The position numbers and the translations under genes were made by a program. Positions 8,964 through 17,127 of a stretch of 64,000 nucleotides of DNA are shown here, piece after piece. The DNA lies in the NCBI RefSeq assembly GCF_024055575.1, contig NZ_JAMXOE010000016.1:90614-154613 (forward strand), written 5' to 3'. This stretch comes from Mucilaginibacter flavidus. GTDB taxonomy: Bacteria; Bacteroidota; Bacteroidia; Sphingobacteriales; Sphingobacteriaceae. The notes beneath the pieces were generated by a model, which made no database searches, was not told where the DNA came from, and saw only the letters and a list, made by a program, of their open reading frames with translations. Within the stretch, counting starts at the first letter, position 1, and each line of letters begins with the position of its first letter.

Positions 8964-10064
8964 TTACACTTCAACTTTTTCTTTCGATGAGGCCGCACTC
9001 AAATTTTTTACACATTCAATTACATTTTGGGCTAAGTCTTTAAACATTTTGCCTTCTATAGTATTTTCATTTAATGCAGCCGGTATTCCAACATCCCCCG
9101 CCTCTCGTATTCTTGTTATTAAAGGGATTTGACCTAATAGGGGAACATTCATTTGTTCCGCTAATTTTTTTGCGCCATCTTGTCCAAAAATGTAATCTTT
9201 TTTATCAGGATTACCCTCTGGTGTATAATATGCCATATTTTCAATCAAGCCAAGTACAGCTACATTAACCGTATGCATCTGGAACATGCTAATACCCTTT
9301 CTTGCATCAGCCAAAGCTACTTCTTGTGGCGTACTGACGATAATAGCTCCTGTAAGAGGGATTTTATCTACCAGGGTCAGGTGAATATCGCCTGTGCCTG
9401 GTGGAAGATCCACAAGCAAATAATCTAAACTACCCCAATCTGCATCCTGAAATAATTGAATAAGGGCTTTAGAGACCATAGGTCCTCGCCAGGGAACTGC
9501 CTGTGATGCTTCAGCAAAAAAACCAATAGATAAAATTCCCACTCCATGAGATTGGATCGGTTCCATCATATTGCGACCAGATGTATTATCAAAAGTTGGC
9601 TTTCTATTCACCAAATTAAACATAAGTGGCATCGATGGCCCATAAATATCTGCGTCCAACAACCCTACCTTTGCGCCTGAAAGGCTTAATGCCACTGCAA
9701 GATTAGCAGCAACGGTAGATTTTCCTACACCACCCTTGCCAGAGGCTATAGCAATAATATGTTTGACACCCGGTAATAATGAGCGGAGCTCCGGATTTCT
9801 ATGCTTAACACCGGGAAGTGCTTGTATATCTATATTTACCTGAATGTGCTCACCTAACGATTGTCTGATAGTATTAATACAGCTATTTTTCACTTGCATT
9901 TTACTATGCATGGTGGGGCTACTTATTTTAACGCTAAAGGTGATCGTCTCGCCTTCAATATGAATATCACCCACTAATCCTAACTCAACAATACTTCTCT
10001 TGAGGTCTGGCTCAATAACGGTAGCCAGTATTTTTAGAATATCCTCTTTCGTTATTTCGGTCAT
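8964..10064 (-). CDS. mrp: Mrp/ApbC P-loop ATPase, Fe-S carrier
   Basis: A 366-residue Mrp/NBP35-family protein. The N-terminal 90 residues form a MIP18-like domain (VIEPDLKRSIVELGLV), followed by the deviant Walker A motif GKGGVGKST at 109-117 and the signature YGPSMPLMF. VDLPPGTGDIHLT is the Walker B/switch region. The CxxC of some relatives is not visible in the C-terminal part, as in many Bacteroidota homologues. ApbC proteins bind and transfer [4Fe-4S] clusters. The gene is 9 bp downstream of sufD and clearly co-transcribed. Confidence 0.94.
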   Translation of the reverse strand: MTEITKEDILKILATVIEPDLKRSIVELGLVGDIHIEGETITFSVKISSPTMHSKMQVKNSCINTIRQSLGEHIQVNIDIQALPGVKHRNPELRSLLPGVKHIIAIASGKGGVGKSTVAANLAVALSLSGAKVGLLDADIYGPSMPLMFNLVNRKPTFDNTSGRNMMEPIQSHGVGILSIGFFAEASQAVPWRGPMVSKALIQLFQDADWGSLDYLLVDLPPGTGDIHLTLVDKIPLTGAIIVSTPQEVALADARKGISMFQMHTVNVAVLGLIENMAYYTPEGNPDKKDYIFGQDGAKKLAEQMNVPLLGQIPLITRIREAGDVGIPAALNENTIEGKMFKDLAQNVIECVKNLSAASSKEKVEV

Positions 10065-10072
10065 GTTATTTA

Positions 10073-11449
10073 TCAGTTTAATAGTTCATTAGTAGTTTCC
10101 GACAATTGCTTGAATTTATCAAGAAGCATCTGTTCTACCTTTTCCCTTACGGGTTCAATTTTAATTAATTCAGTTATCTCCGTTAAAAAAGCTTGTTTTA
10201 AAACTGATATGGCTTCTTTTTTAGAAAGGCCTCTGGAGCGCATATAATATAATGCATCTTCATTCAGTTGTCCAATAGTGGCGCCATGACTGCATTTAAC
10301 ATCATCTGCAAAAATTTCCAACTGAGGCTTGCTATTCATCGAGGCGCCTTTTGATAATACAAGGCTATGATTTTTCTGAAAAGCATTTGTCTGTTGAGCA
10401 TCTGGCCTTACCATAATCTTACCATTAAATACTCCCTTAGCATTATCCGTAAGGATTCCTTTATACAACTCGTTGCTGTTACAATTAGGATACGCATGAT
10501 CTACAAAGGTTTGATTATCTATATGCTGCTTATCCATACCGACATAAATACCATAAAAATTGGTATTTGTGCTGCTATCCTTTAAAATAGAGCTTAGGTT
10601 GTTCCTTACTAATTTTGCCCCCAGGTCAACTACATAAGAGCTGTAGGTGCTATCCCGCATTTGCTCCACTTCTGTGTTATTGATAAAAAAGGCACTCTCT
10701 CCTTCATTTTGAATTTTAAAGTGGTTAACTATTGCGTTCCTTTTTAGAACCACCTGGGTAACCGTATTGGTGAGATAAGTTTGTTGGGGATTATTTAGAT
10801 GATGATAGGTTTCAATAACCGTAAGCTCACTATTTTCCCCAACTACAATTATTTTTTGTGGGCTAATAACTGTAGTTTCATCCTTTGTAAAAGCTATGTT
10901 CAGTATATGAACTGGACGATCCAAAACAACTCCATTGGGCACATCAATAAAAATTCCATCTTGAGCGAAGGCGGTATTTAATACAATGAAGGGATTCCTT
11001 TCTTTGGTTGCCCATTTAGACAAATATTCAGAAACTGTTGTTTTTGTCAACTCATCTTCTTGCAAACCAGAGGAAATATCCTGCACTTTTATTTTTTTTG
11101 ATAATTCATCCTTTGATGAAAAGTCTTTATTGTATTTACCATTCACAAAAACCAGCAAGTATGCATCCAACCCTTCAAAAAGAAAAGGTTTAATATCCGC
11201 TGCTGTTATATCAACAAGTTTGGGCTGCCGGTATTGCTGCTCAAGTACTTCAGCAACACTGGTATACTTCCAATCCTCATTTTTCCTATTAGGAAAATCT
11301 ACGTCATCGCTCAATCGTTGAATAGCCGATTTTTGTATAGCATGCCCTACATAATCCTTCTGTCCGTTTAACGTGTTTTCATACAAACGAAACAGTTCAA
11401 TAAACTTTGTCCTGCTATCGTTTTTATCTATTGTATTTGGAATTGTCAT
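10073..11449 (-). CDS. sufD: SufD, Fe-S scaffold subunit
   Basis: A 458-residue SufB/SufD-family beta-helix protein. It pairs with SufB to form the interface where clusters are built. The C-terminal core motif VKCSHGATIGQLNEDALYYM contains the conserved His-Gly-Ala-Thr stretch and ends in RSRGLSKKEA, as in other SufD proteins. The N-terminal helical part is divergent, as is normal for SufD. It lies 69 bp after sufC and 9 bp before mrp on the same strand. Confidence 0.94.
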   Translation of the reverse strand: MTIPNTIDKNDSRTKFIELFRLYENTLNGQKDYVGHAIQKSAIQRLSDDVDFPNRKNEDWKYTSVAEVLEQQYRQPKLVDITAADIKPFLFEGLDAYLLVFVNGKYNKDFSSKDELSKKIKVQDISSGLQEDELTKTTVSEYLSKWATKERNPFIVLNTAFAQDGIFIDVPNGVVLDRPVHILNIAFTKDETTVISPQKIIVVGENSELTVIETYHHLNNPQQTYLTNTVTQVVLKRNAIVNHFKIQNEGESAFFINNTEVEQMRDSTYSSYVVDLGAKLVRNNLSSILKDSSTNTNFYGIYVGMDKQHIDNQTFVDHAYPNCNSNELYKGILTDNAKGVFNGKIMVRPDAQQTNAFQKNHSLVLSKGASMNSKPQLEIFADDVKCSHGATIGQLNEDALYYMRSRGLSKKEAISVLKQAFLTEITELIKIEPVREKVEQMLLDKFKQLSETTNELLN

Positions 11450-11518
11450 ACTTATATTCTTTACTTTTAAGCTGTTGCTTGCTCTTCTGTTTCATTAGCA
11501 CATTGACACATTTTTTAA

Positions 11519-12277
11519 TTAAATGATCGCTAATGCTTCTTCTTTGATCCAATCGTATCCTTTTTCTTCCAGCTTCAATGCTAAATTTTTGTCACCTGAT
11601 TTAACGATTTGTCCATTGTATAGCACATGAACAAAATCGGGGATAATGTAATCAAGTAATCGTTGGTAGTGGGTAATTACTATAAAAGCGTTATCTTTTC
11701 TACGTAACTGATTAACACCATTGGCAACTATTTTCAATGCGTCGATATCAAGCCCCGAATCAGTTTCATCCAATACTGCAAGCTTTGGTTCCAATACTGC
11801 CATTTGTAAAATTTCATTGCGTTTCTTTTCTCCGCCAGAAAATCCTTGGTTTAGGGAACGGCTCAAAAAATCATCCTCCATCTCAACCATTTTTGCCATC
11901 TTTTTGATAAAAGCTATCATCTCCTTTGCGCTCAGTTCTTTCTTCTGTTGATGCTTGCGAACAGCGTTAATGGTATGTTTAAGAAAATTGGCAGTGCTTA
12001 CACCGGGTATTTCTATCGGATATTGAAATGCCTGAAATATACCTTCCCTGGCACGTTCATCTACTGATAATCCGAGGAGGTCTTTGCCCATATAGGTAAC
12101 GCTACCCTCTGTAACCTCATAGCCTTCACGTCCTGCCAAAACGTGTGCCAAGGTACTTTTACCACCTCCGTTTGGCCCCATAATGGCATGCACTTCACCC
12201 GCATTTATTTGAAGGTTAATACCATTTAATATTTTTTTTCCTTCAATTTCTGCGTGTAAATTTTTTATTGTTAACAT
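11519..12277 (-). CDS. sufC: SufC, ABC-type ATPase of the SUF scaffold
   Basis: A 252-residue cytoplasmic ABC ATPase with no membrane partner. Walker A GPNGGGKST is at residues 34-42, the ABC signature appears as GFSGGEKKR near 145, and Walker B with the SufC-specific LDETDSGLDIDAL follows near 170. The length and the EKKRNE sequence are diagnostic for SufC. It sits 70 bp downstream of sufB and drives conformational change of the SufB-SufD pair during cluster assembly. Confidence 0.97.
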   Translation of the reverse strand: MLTIKNLHAEIEGKKILNGINLQINAGEVHAIMGPNGGGKSTLAHVLAGREGYEVTEGSVTYMGKDLLGLSVDERAREGIFQAFQYPIEIPGVSTANFLKHTINAVRKHQQKKELSAKEMIAFIKKMAKMVEMEDDFLSRSLNQGFSGGEKKRNEILQMAVLEPKLAVLDETDSGLDIDALKIVANGVNQLRRKDNAFIVITHYQRLLDYIIPDFVHVLYNGQIVKSGDKNLALKLEEKGYDWIKEEALAII

Positions 12278-12347
12278 GAGTTTTTTTTATTAATTTATCG
12301 ATCATTAAATATTTATTTTTGAAAAAACTATTAGCTGCAATCTGCAT

Positions 12348-13799
12348 TTACCCAACGCTACCTTCTAAACTTACCGCAAGCAATTTTTGTGCTTCTACTG
12401 CAAATTCCATTGGCAATTCTTTAAATACATCCTTGCAATAGCCATTAACAATAAGATTAATGGCATCTTCTTGTTTCAATCCTCTTTGCATACAGTAATA
12501 TAACTGGTCTTCCCCCACTTTAGAAGTTGTGGCTTCGTGTTCAATTTGAGCTGTCTCATTATCTATTTCGAGATAGGGGAAGGTATTTGCACCACATTTG
12601 TCTCCCATTAATAAAGAATCACATTGTGAAAAATTCTTGGCATTTTCGGCGTTTTTTCCTACTTTAACCAACCCTCTATACGAGTTATTGCTCCTGCCTG
12701 CAGAGATGCCTTTGGAAATAATAGTGCTGCTGGTGTTTTTACCAATATGCCACATCTTAGTTCCTGTATCGGCTTGTTGTAAATTGTTAGTAACTGCAAC
12801 AGAATAAAACTCACCCGTTGAGTAGTCGCCTTTTAAAATGCAACTCGGATACTTCCAGGTAATGGCAGAACCTGTTTCAACTTGTGTCCAACTGATTTTC
12901 GATCTTACTCCTGCACACAATCCTCTTTTGGTAACGAAGTTATAGATGCCGCCTTTTCCGTCCTTATCGCCAGGATACCAGTTTTGAATGGTGGAATATT
13001 TGATTTGAGCATCGTCAAGCGCTATGAGTTCAACCACTGCTGCATGCAATTGGTTTTCATCTCTCATAGGGGCAGTGCATCCTTCCAGATAGCTAACATA
13101 ACTGCCTGCTTCGGCTACAATCAATGTTCTTTCAAACTGCCCGGAGCCCTCGGCATTGATACGGAAATAAGTAGATAGCTCCATCGGGCACCTAACGCCT
13201 TTTGGAATAAAACAAAACGAACCGTCAGTGAACACGGCAGAATTAAGTGCTGCATAAAAATTATCAGTGGAAGGAACCACCATTCCCATATATTTTTTTA
13301 CTAATTCGGGATGTTCTTTTACTGCATCGCCAAACGAGCAAAAGATGATGCCTAATTTGGATAGCGCTTCTTTAAAAGTGGTGATAACAGATACACTGTC
13401 AATTACTATATCAACGGCAACGCCTGTCAGGCGCTTTTGTTCTCCTATTGAAATACCTAATTTCTCAAAAGTTTTCAATAGCTCAGGATCTGCTTCATCC
13501 AGGCTGTTGAGTATATTTTTCTTTTTTGGGGCAGCATAATAAATAATATCCTGGTAATTTATTGGTGGATATTTTACATTAGGCCATTTAGGTTCAGTCA
13601 TTTTTTCCCAATGCCTAAAGGCTTTTAAACGCCAATCAAGCAGCCATTGAGGTTCATCCTTTTTAGAAGATATTAATCGAATGATATCTTCATTTAAGCC
13701 TTTTGGAATGAGCTCAGTATCAATATTACTAGTAAAGCCATATTTATAATCACACTTGGTATAATCTTCAAGTGTTGTTGTGGATGCCTCCTTGCTCAT
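12348..13799 (-). CDS. sufB: SufB, Fe-S scaffold subunit
   Basis: A 483-residue SufB, the first gene of the operon. Characteristic blocks include FFCIPKGVRCP-like sequence (SFCFIPKGVRCPMELSTYF), VAEAGSYVSYLEGCTAP, the segment around KNFSQCDSLLMG, and the C-terminal IEHEATTSKVGEDQLYYCMQRGL. These carry the conserved cysteine and acidic residues used to build the nascent cluster. The start at 13797-13799 lies about 43 bp downstream of a clear -7 box, giving a short leader, and nothing upstream in frame competes. Confidence 0.97.
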   Translation of the reverse strand: MSKEASTTTLEDYTKCDYKYGFTSNIDTELIPKGLNEDIIRLISSKKDEPQWLLDWRLKAFRHWEKMTEPKWPNVKYPPINYQDIIYYAAPKKKNILNSLDEADPELLKTFEKLGISIGEQKRLTGVAVDIVIDSVSVITTFKEALSKLGIIFCSFGDAVKEHPELVKKYMGMVVPSTDNFYAALNSAVFTDGSFCFIPKGVRCPMELSTYFRINAEGSGQFERTLIVAEAGSYVSYLEGCTAPMRDENQLHAAVVELIALDDAQIKYSTIQNWYPGDKDGKGGIYNFVTKRGLCAGVRSKISWTQVETGSAITWKYPSCILKGDYSTGEFYSVAVTNNLQQADTGTKMWHIGKNTSSTIISKGISAGRSNNSYRGLVKVGKNAENAKNFSQCDSLLMGDKCGANTFPYLEIDNETAQIEHEATTSKVGEDQLYYCMQRGLKQEDAINLIVNGYCKDVFKELPMEFAVEAQKLLAVSLEGSVG

Positions 13800-13841
13800 A
13801 TTCTTTAGAATTTTATGGTGGTTTATTCAAACTTTCTGGCA

Positions 13842-13849
13842 CAAAGATA
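13842..13849 (-). promoter_or_regulatory. Bacteroidota -7 promoter element of the suf operon
   Basis: Read on the minus strand the bases are TATCTTTG, a perfect match to the Bacteroidota sigma-A -7 consensus TAnnTTTG. It lies 43-50 bp upstream of the sufB start. No well-spaced -33 TTG is obvious because the -15 to -48 region is taken up by the two palindromes. The promoter may therefore be intrinsically weak or activator/repressor dependent. Confidence 0.7.
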
Positions 13850-13855
13850 GTTAAT

Positions 13856-13897
13856 TTATACAAAATAGTATAAATCAACTTATACAAAATAGTATAA
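13856..13897. promoter_or_regulatory. Tandem palindromic operators upstream of sufB (probable Rrf2 sites)
   Basis: Two identical 18 bp sequences, TTATACAAAATAGTATAA, occur at 13856-13873 and 13880-13897, with starts 24 bp apart. Each is a perfect inverted repeat with 6 bp arms (TTATAC/GTATAA) and a 6 bp spacer. The first copy ends 7 bp from the -7 box, so a bound protein would cover the -15 to -35 region. The operon encodes an IscR-like Rrf2 protein, the obvious ligand. The 24 bp spacing would put two dimers on roughly the same DNA face. Confidence 0.8.
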
Positions 13898-13921
13898 TAA
13901 CCTAAAGTGACTAAAAGTCTG

Positions 13922-14068
13922 ATGTATTACTTCGCAATTCTTCAGTTATTGGGCGATGAATGGAAGGTTCAGCCATCCATCCAATATTTTTTAGAAAACA
14001 AAGACGAATCTGATAAAATACCTGATTTAGTGTTTTTAGATTTAAACATGCCTTACATTGATCCGTAG
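13922..14068 (+). pseudogene. Fragment of a response-regulator receiver domain
   Basis: A 48-residue frame reads MYYFAILQLLGDEW, then FLENKDESDKIPDLVFLDLNMP, then a stop. The segment PDLVFLDLNMP matches the phospho-acceptor region of Bacteroidota receiver domains, with the aspartate in place. The N-terminal DDD pocket and everything after the acceptor loop are gone, so this is a remnant between the suf promoter and the AraC gene. The antisense frame across the region (13911-14180) has no recognisable features. Confidence 0.4.
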
Positions 14069-14148
14069 GTAATGTAAAACGCTGTAGAAACGCCTCGAAA
14101 GAAGTCTGACAAGCACAAACACTTGCACAAGTAGAGTTTTGTTGTTTT

Positions 14149-15027
14149 TTACAAGTTATTGATTCCGTTTCTGTATTCAAGAGGCGTTACCTTCTTGTAC
14201 TTTTTAAATAATTTCGAAAAATAGTTAGGGTATTCAAATTTTAATAAATAAGCGATCTCCGCAACGGTTAAAGAAGTATGTTTCAAATATTTTTCTGCTT
14301 CTCCTACAGCATGTTCATGTACCAATTGTATAGCAGGCTTACGCGTAATACTTTTACAGATACGGTTTAAATGAATTGGGGTTATGTTTAAGTCGTTAGC
14401 AAACGCTGTTATTGTCCTGTCATTTTCTGCCGTTTTGATCAGGTGCTGGAATTTTTTAAAATGCAAAAGGTATGCACTGTCCTTTATCCTGGTTCCCGCC
14501 CCAACTTCAAACATTCTATAAAATATAACAAACAATTGGCAAAGCAAGGCTTTTACCATAAACTGCTTCTCCTGCCTTTCAGAAAAAAGTTCGTTGTCTA
14601 TTTGTAAAATAAGATCCTGAATTTGTTTAAACTTTTGTTTCCCTCCGAAGTCGACCATAAATACCGGCTTATTTATAGAAGCTAGGATATGCGTTTGTCC
14701 GGGGAAAGCTGCTTCTACAAATGTGTCTGATACTGTTAAAATCCTGCCTTTAATATCTGGGCTATAACTAAGCCCATGCAGCGCCATTGGTGGGATCAAG
14801 ATAACAAATTGCCCGGTTAACTCCTTTTCATAATTATTGCCCTGAAAAATAGCCTTCCCCGATTCAACACAAAAGATCTGAAACAATCGGTTATGGATAT
14901 GCGGACGTATTACCCAACCAAACGTTTGACTACGCGTTTTTATCAGCTCCGAAAAAATATAATCTGCTCCATGGTTAGCGTTGAGTTCGCCATAAAGTCC
15001 GTTAAAATGAAGTATACTTTTTGACAT
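14149..15027 (-). CDS. AraC-family regulator, PobR/HpaA-like
   Basis: About 292 residues from the ATG at 15025-15027; an in-frame ATG nine codons further upstream is possible. The N-terminal half is a cupin effector domain (WVIRPHIHNRLFQIFCVESG, then PPMALHGLSYSPDIKG), as in PobR-type regulators that sense aromatic acids. The C-terminal half has two helix-turn-helix motifs (ITAFANDLNITPIHLNRICK and TVAEIAYLLKFEYPNYFSKLFKKY). It is divergent from the gallate-type operon across a 190 bp intergenic region and is therefore the likely activator of that operon in response to the aromatic substrate. Effector identity is inferred from context only. Confidence 0.88.
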   Translation of the reverse strand: MSKSILHFNGLYGELNANHGADYIFSELIKTRSQTFGWVIRPHIHNRLFQIFCVESGKAIFQGNNYEKELTGQFVILIPPMALHGLSYSPDIKGRILTVSDTFVEAAFPGQTHILASINKPVFMVDFGGKQKFKQIQDLILQIDNELFSERQEKQFMVKALLCQLFVIFYRMFEVGAGTRIKDSAYLLHFKKFQHLIKTAENDRTITAFANDLNITPIHLNRICKSITRKPAIQLVHEHAVGEAEKYLKHTSLTVAEIAYLLKFEYPNYFSKLFKKYKKVTPLEYRNGINNL

Positions 15028-15214
15028 ATAGAAAATGTATGTTTTGTATCTCAAAACTTAGGTTTTTTATTCATTGTCTTTTATCACAATATATAATTTT
15101 ACTGGATAAATTTAAAGACGCTAATTATAACTTTTTATTGTTTGCTGTTTACAGTGCAGTTCTCCATATTATTCCGTTGAATTAAGACTTTAAATATTCA
15201 TAAGAAAACTAAAA

Positions 15215-15727
15215 ATGTATTATTTATATCATTATTTATTGGGAACGAGAAAGCGGATGTTATCAATTTTAACAATTGTACTTATTTATTTGTTAAGCGG
15301 TGTTGCAAAGGCGCAAGAAAATCCATTGGAATTAAAAATCCACCATGCCACTATTTCAGTAAGAAATGCCGACTCCCTTTCCTTCTGGTATGTGAACACA
15401 CTTGGATTTAAAGTATTAAAAACCTTAGCCAACGATGAACGCCGTTTGGTAATGGTTGGCATCCCTGGTTTCAGGATCGACCTGCTGCAAATGAAGAATT
15501 CTTTCAGGCCTGCTTTTCAAAGCGTGTCAGCCCCAAAGCATACGCTTACGCAGGGCATCAGGCATTTGGTGTTTGAACCGGGCAATTTTGACCAGACTTA
15601 TGATTATCTCGTTAGCAAGGGCGTTGTTTTTTTCGGGCAAAAGCCTGAAGGTAAACCTGGCACAAACCAAACTATTTACTTTAAGGATCCCGAAGGAAAT
15701 ATCCTCGAATTAATAAAAGAACATTAA
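15215..15727 (+). CDS. Exported VOC-family (glyoxalase-like) protein
   Basis: A 170-residue protein with a signal peptide (hydrophobic LSILTIVLIYLLSGVAKA, cleavage before QE) and one VOC domain: KIHHATISVRNADSLSFWYVNTLGFK at the start and YFKDPEGNILELIKEH at the end, which supply the usual His and Glu metal ligands. An alternative start at 15257 (MLSIL) would shorten the n-region. It is the first gene of the aromatic operon. Activity is unknown; a periplasmic location makes it unlikely to be the ring-cleaving enzyme, which is better matched by the two-domain protein at 18423. Confidence 0.8.
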   Translation: MYYLYHYLLGTRKRMLSILTIVLIYLLSGVAKAQENPLELKIHHATISVRNADSLSFWYVNTLGFKVLKTLANDERRLVMVGIPGFRIDLLQMKNSFRPAFQSVSAPKHTLTQGIRHLVFEPGNFDQTYDYLVSKGVVFFGQKPEGKPGTNQTIYFKDPEGNILELIKEH

Positions 15728-15775
15728 AATTGAATAAACCGCCTTCAGTTTACTCAATTAACAAATCAAAATAGG

Positions 15776-16189
15776 ATGAAAAACATTTTAAAACTCAGTT
15801 TTTTGCCCATCAACAACGATGTTGCCTTGCTGTTTATCAGAATATGGTTTTGCACCAGCATTTTTGTAAAACACGGTATCGAAAAATTTACGAGGTTCCC
15901 ACAAATGGTTACCCACTTTCCGGATCCTATTCACGTTGGGCCAACCATTGGTTTATCATTTGCTTTAGTAGCCGACGCGATATGCACCCTGTTTATCATA
16001 TTTGGATTAGGTACCAGAGTGGCGGCCTTATTTATGATGATTAACCTGTTGATCGTATTTATTCTCCTTCACCAATTTTCCTTTATAAAGGAACACGCCG
16101 AACTGGTCTATACCTATTTAGGGTTGTCTGTATTTATCATAATCGCGGGGCCTGGAAAATTTAGCCTCGACAACAAACTATTAAACTGA
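15776..16189 (+). CDS. DoxX-family integral membrane protein
   Basis: A 137-residue protein with four predicted membrane helices and the DoxX-family opening (DVALLFIRIWFCTSIFVKHGIEKF), followed by PDPIHVGPTIGLSFALVADAI and FIFGLGTRVAALFMMI. DoxX proteins are small quinone- or redox-associated membrane proteins often found beside oxidative catabolism genes. It sits 48 bp after the VOC gene and 10 bp before the esterase gene in the same operon. The precise role is unknown. Confidence 0.85.
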   Translation: MKNILKLSFLPINNDVALLFIRIWFCTSIFVKHGIEKFTRFPQMVTHFPDPIHVGPTIGLSFALVADAICTLFIIFGLGTRVAALFMMINLLIVFILLHQFSFIKEHAELVYTYLGLSVFIIIAGPGKFSLDNKLLN

Positions 16190-16199
16190 AATTTATAGC

Positions 16200-17120
16200 A
16201 TGTCGAAAAGAATATTTTTTGTAACGATTGCCCAGTTGCTGTTGATCAATTTTTTGATAGCGCAAATCCCTCCTGCGAATACGGATTATATGAAAAGAAA
16301 ATACTTGGATTTAGCATACGCCAGTGTTTCGCCTGCTGAAAAACTTGATATTTATTTGCCGGATGAAGGTAATGGCCCGTTTCCGGTCATCGTTTCCATA
16401 CACGGCGGAGCCTTTATGTTTGGCGATAAAGGAGATGTACAGGTAACCCCGATGTTAACTGGAATAAAACGTGGGTATGCGGTAGTTTCTATAAATTATC
16501 GGATGAGCGGCGAGGCCATATTCCCAAAAGATATAAACGACGTAAAGGCAGCCATTCGCTGGATAAAAGTAAACGCTACTCAATACCATTTGAACCCGAG
16601 GAAAATTGCAGCCTGGGGTGGTTCAGCAGGTGGTAATTTGGCTGCTCTGGCAGGTACCTCCGGCAGGATAAAGGAGTTAGAAGACCTAAGTTTGGGAAAC
16701 CCGGACCAAACAAGTACCGTTCAGGCGGTAGTTGACTGGTTTGGCCCGATCAATTTCCTGCAGATGGATGAACAATTTAAGCTGAGTGGAAAAGGAAACC
16801 CCGACCACAGTGAAGCCAATTCACCGGAATCTAAAATACTTGGGAAGCAAATTACACTGGTTCCTGAATTAGTGCGAGCAGCTAACCCGGCAACTTATAT
16901 CACGCGCGGCAATCCGCCGTTTTTTATTGAACATGGAAAAGAGGACCAACTGGTTCCAACCCAACAATCTATAAATTTCGCAGCGGATTTAACGCGGGTT
17001 CTCGACGATAAAAAAGTTACGCTTACACTTCTTGATGGTACCCGGCACGGCGGCCCGCAATTTGAGATGCCGGAAAACCTGGAGAAAGTCTTTGCATTTT
17101 TAGATAAGTACCTAAAATAA
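16200..17120 (+). CDS. Secreted alpha/beta-hydrolase (esterase; candidate aromatic-ester hydrolase)
   Basis: A 306-residue alpha/beta hydrolase of the BD-FAE/HSL esterase type. A signal peptide (FFVTIAQLLLINFLIAQI) indicates export. The oxyanion motif HGGAFMFGDKGD is followed by the nucleophile elbow GGSAGG with Ser142. A late Asp (EHGKEDQLVP) and His (DGTRHGGPQF) complete the triad. Placed 7 bp before an aromatic-acid transporter and followed by the gallate lower pathway, it may free gallate or a related acid from plant esters outside the cytoplasm. The substrate is inferred from context only. Confidence 0.85.
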   Translation: MSKRIFFVTIAQLLLINFLIAQIPPANTDYMKRKYLDLAYASVSPAEKLDIYLPDEGNGPFPVIVSIHGGAFMFGDKGDVQVTPMLTGIKRGYAVVSINYRMSGEAIFPKDINDVKAAIRWIKVNATQYHLNPRKIAAWGGSAGGNLAALAGTSGRIKELEDLSLGNPDQTSTVQAVVDWFGPINFLQMDEQFKLSGKGNPDHSEANSPESKILGKQITLVPELVRAANPATYITRGNPPFFIEHGKEDQLVPTQQSINFAADLTRVLDDKKVTLTLLDGTRHGGPQFEMPENLEKVFAFLDKYLK

Positions 17121-17127
17121 TCCGCTA

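Noticed and set aside
13911..14180. Minus-strand cysteine-rich 89-residue frame
   Set aside because: It overlaps the AraC gene end, has no family features, and the opposite strand shows a receiver-domain remnant that explains the open frame.
15215..15727. The first VOC protein as the ring-cleaving dioxygenase
   Set aside because: It has only one VOC module and a signal peptide; the two-domain protein at 18423 has the complete ligand set.
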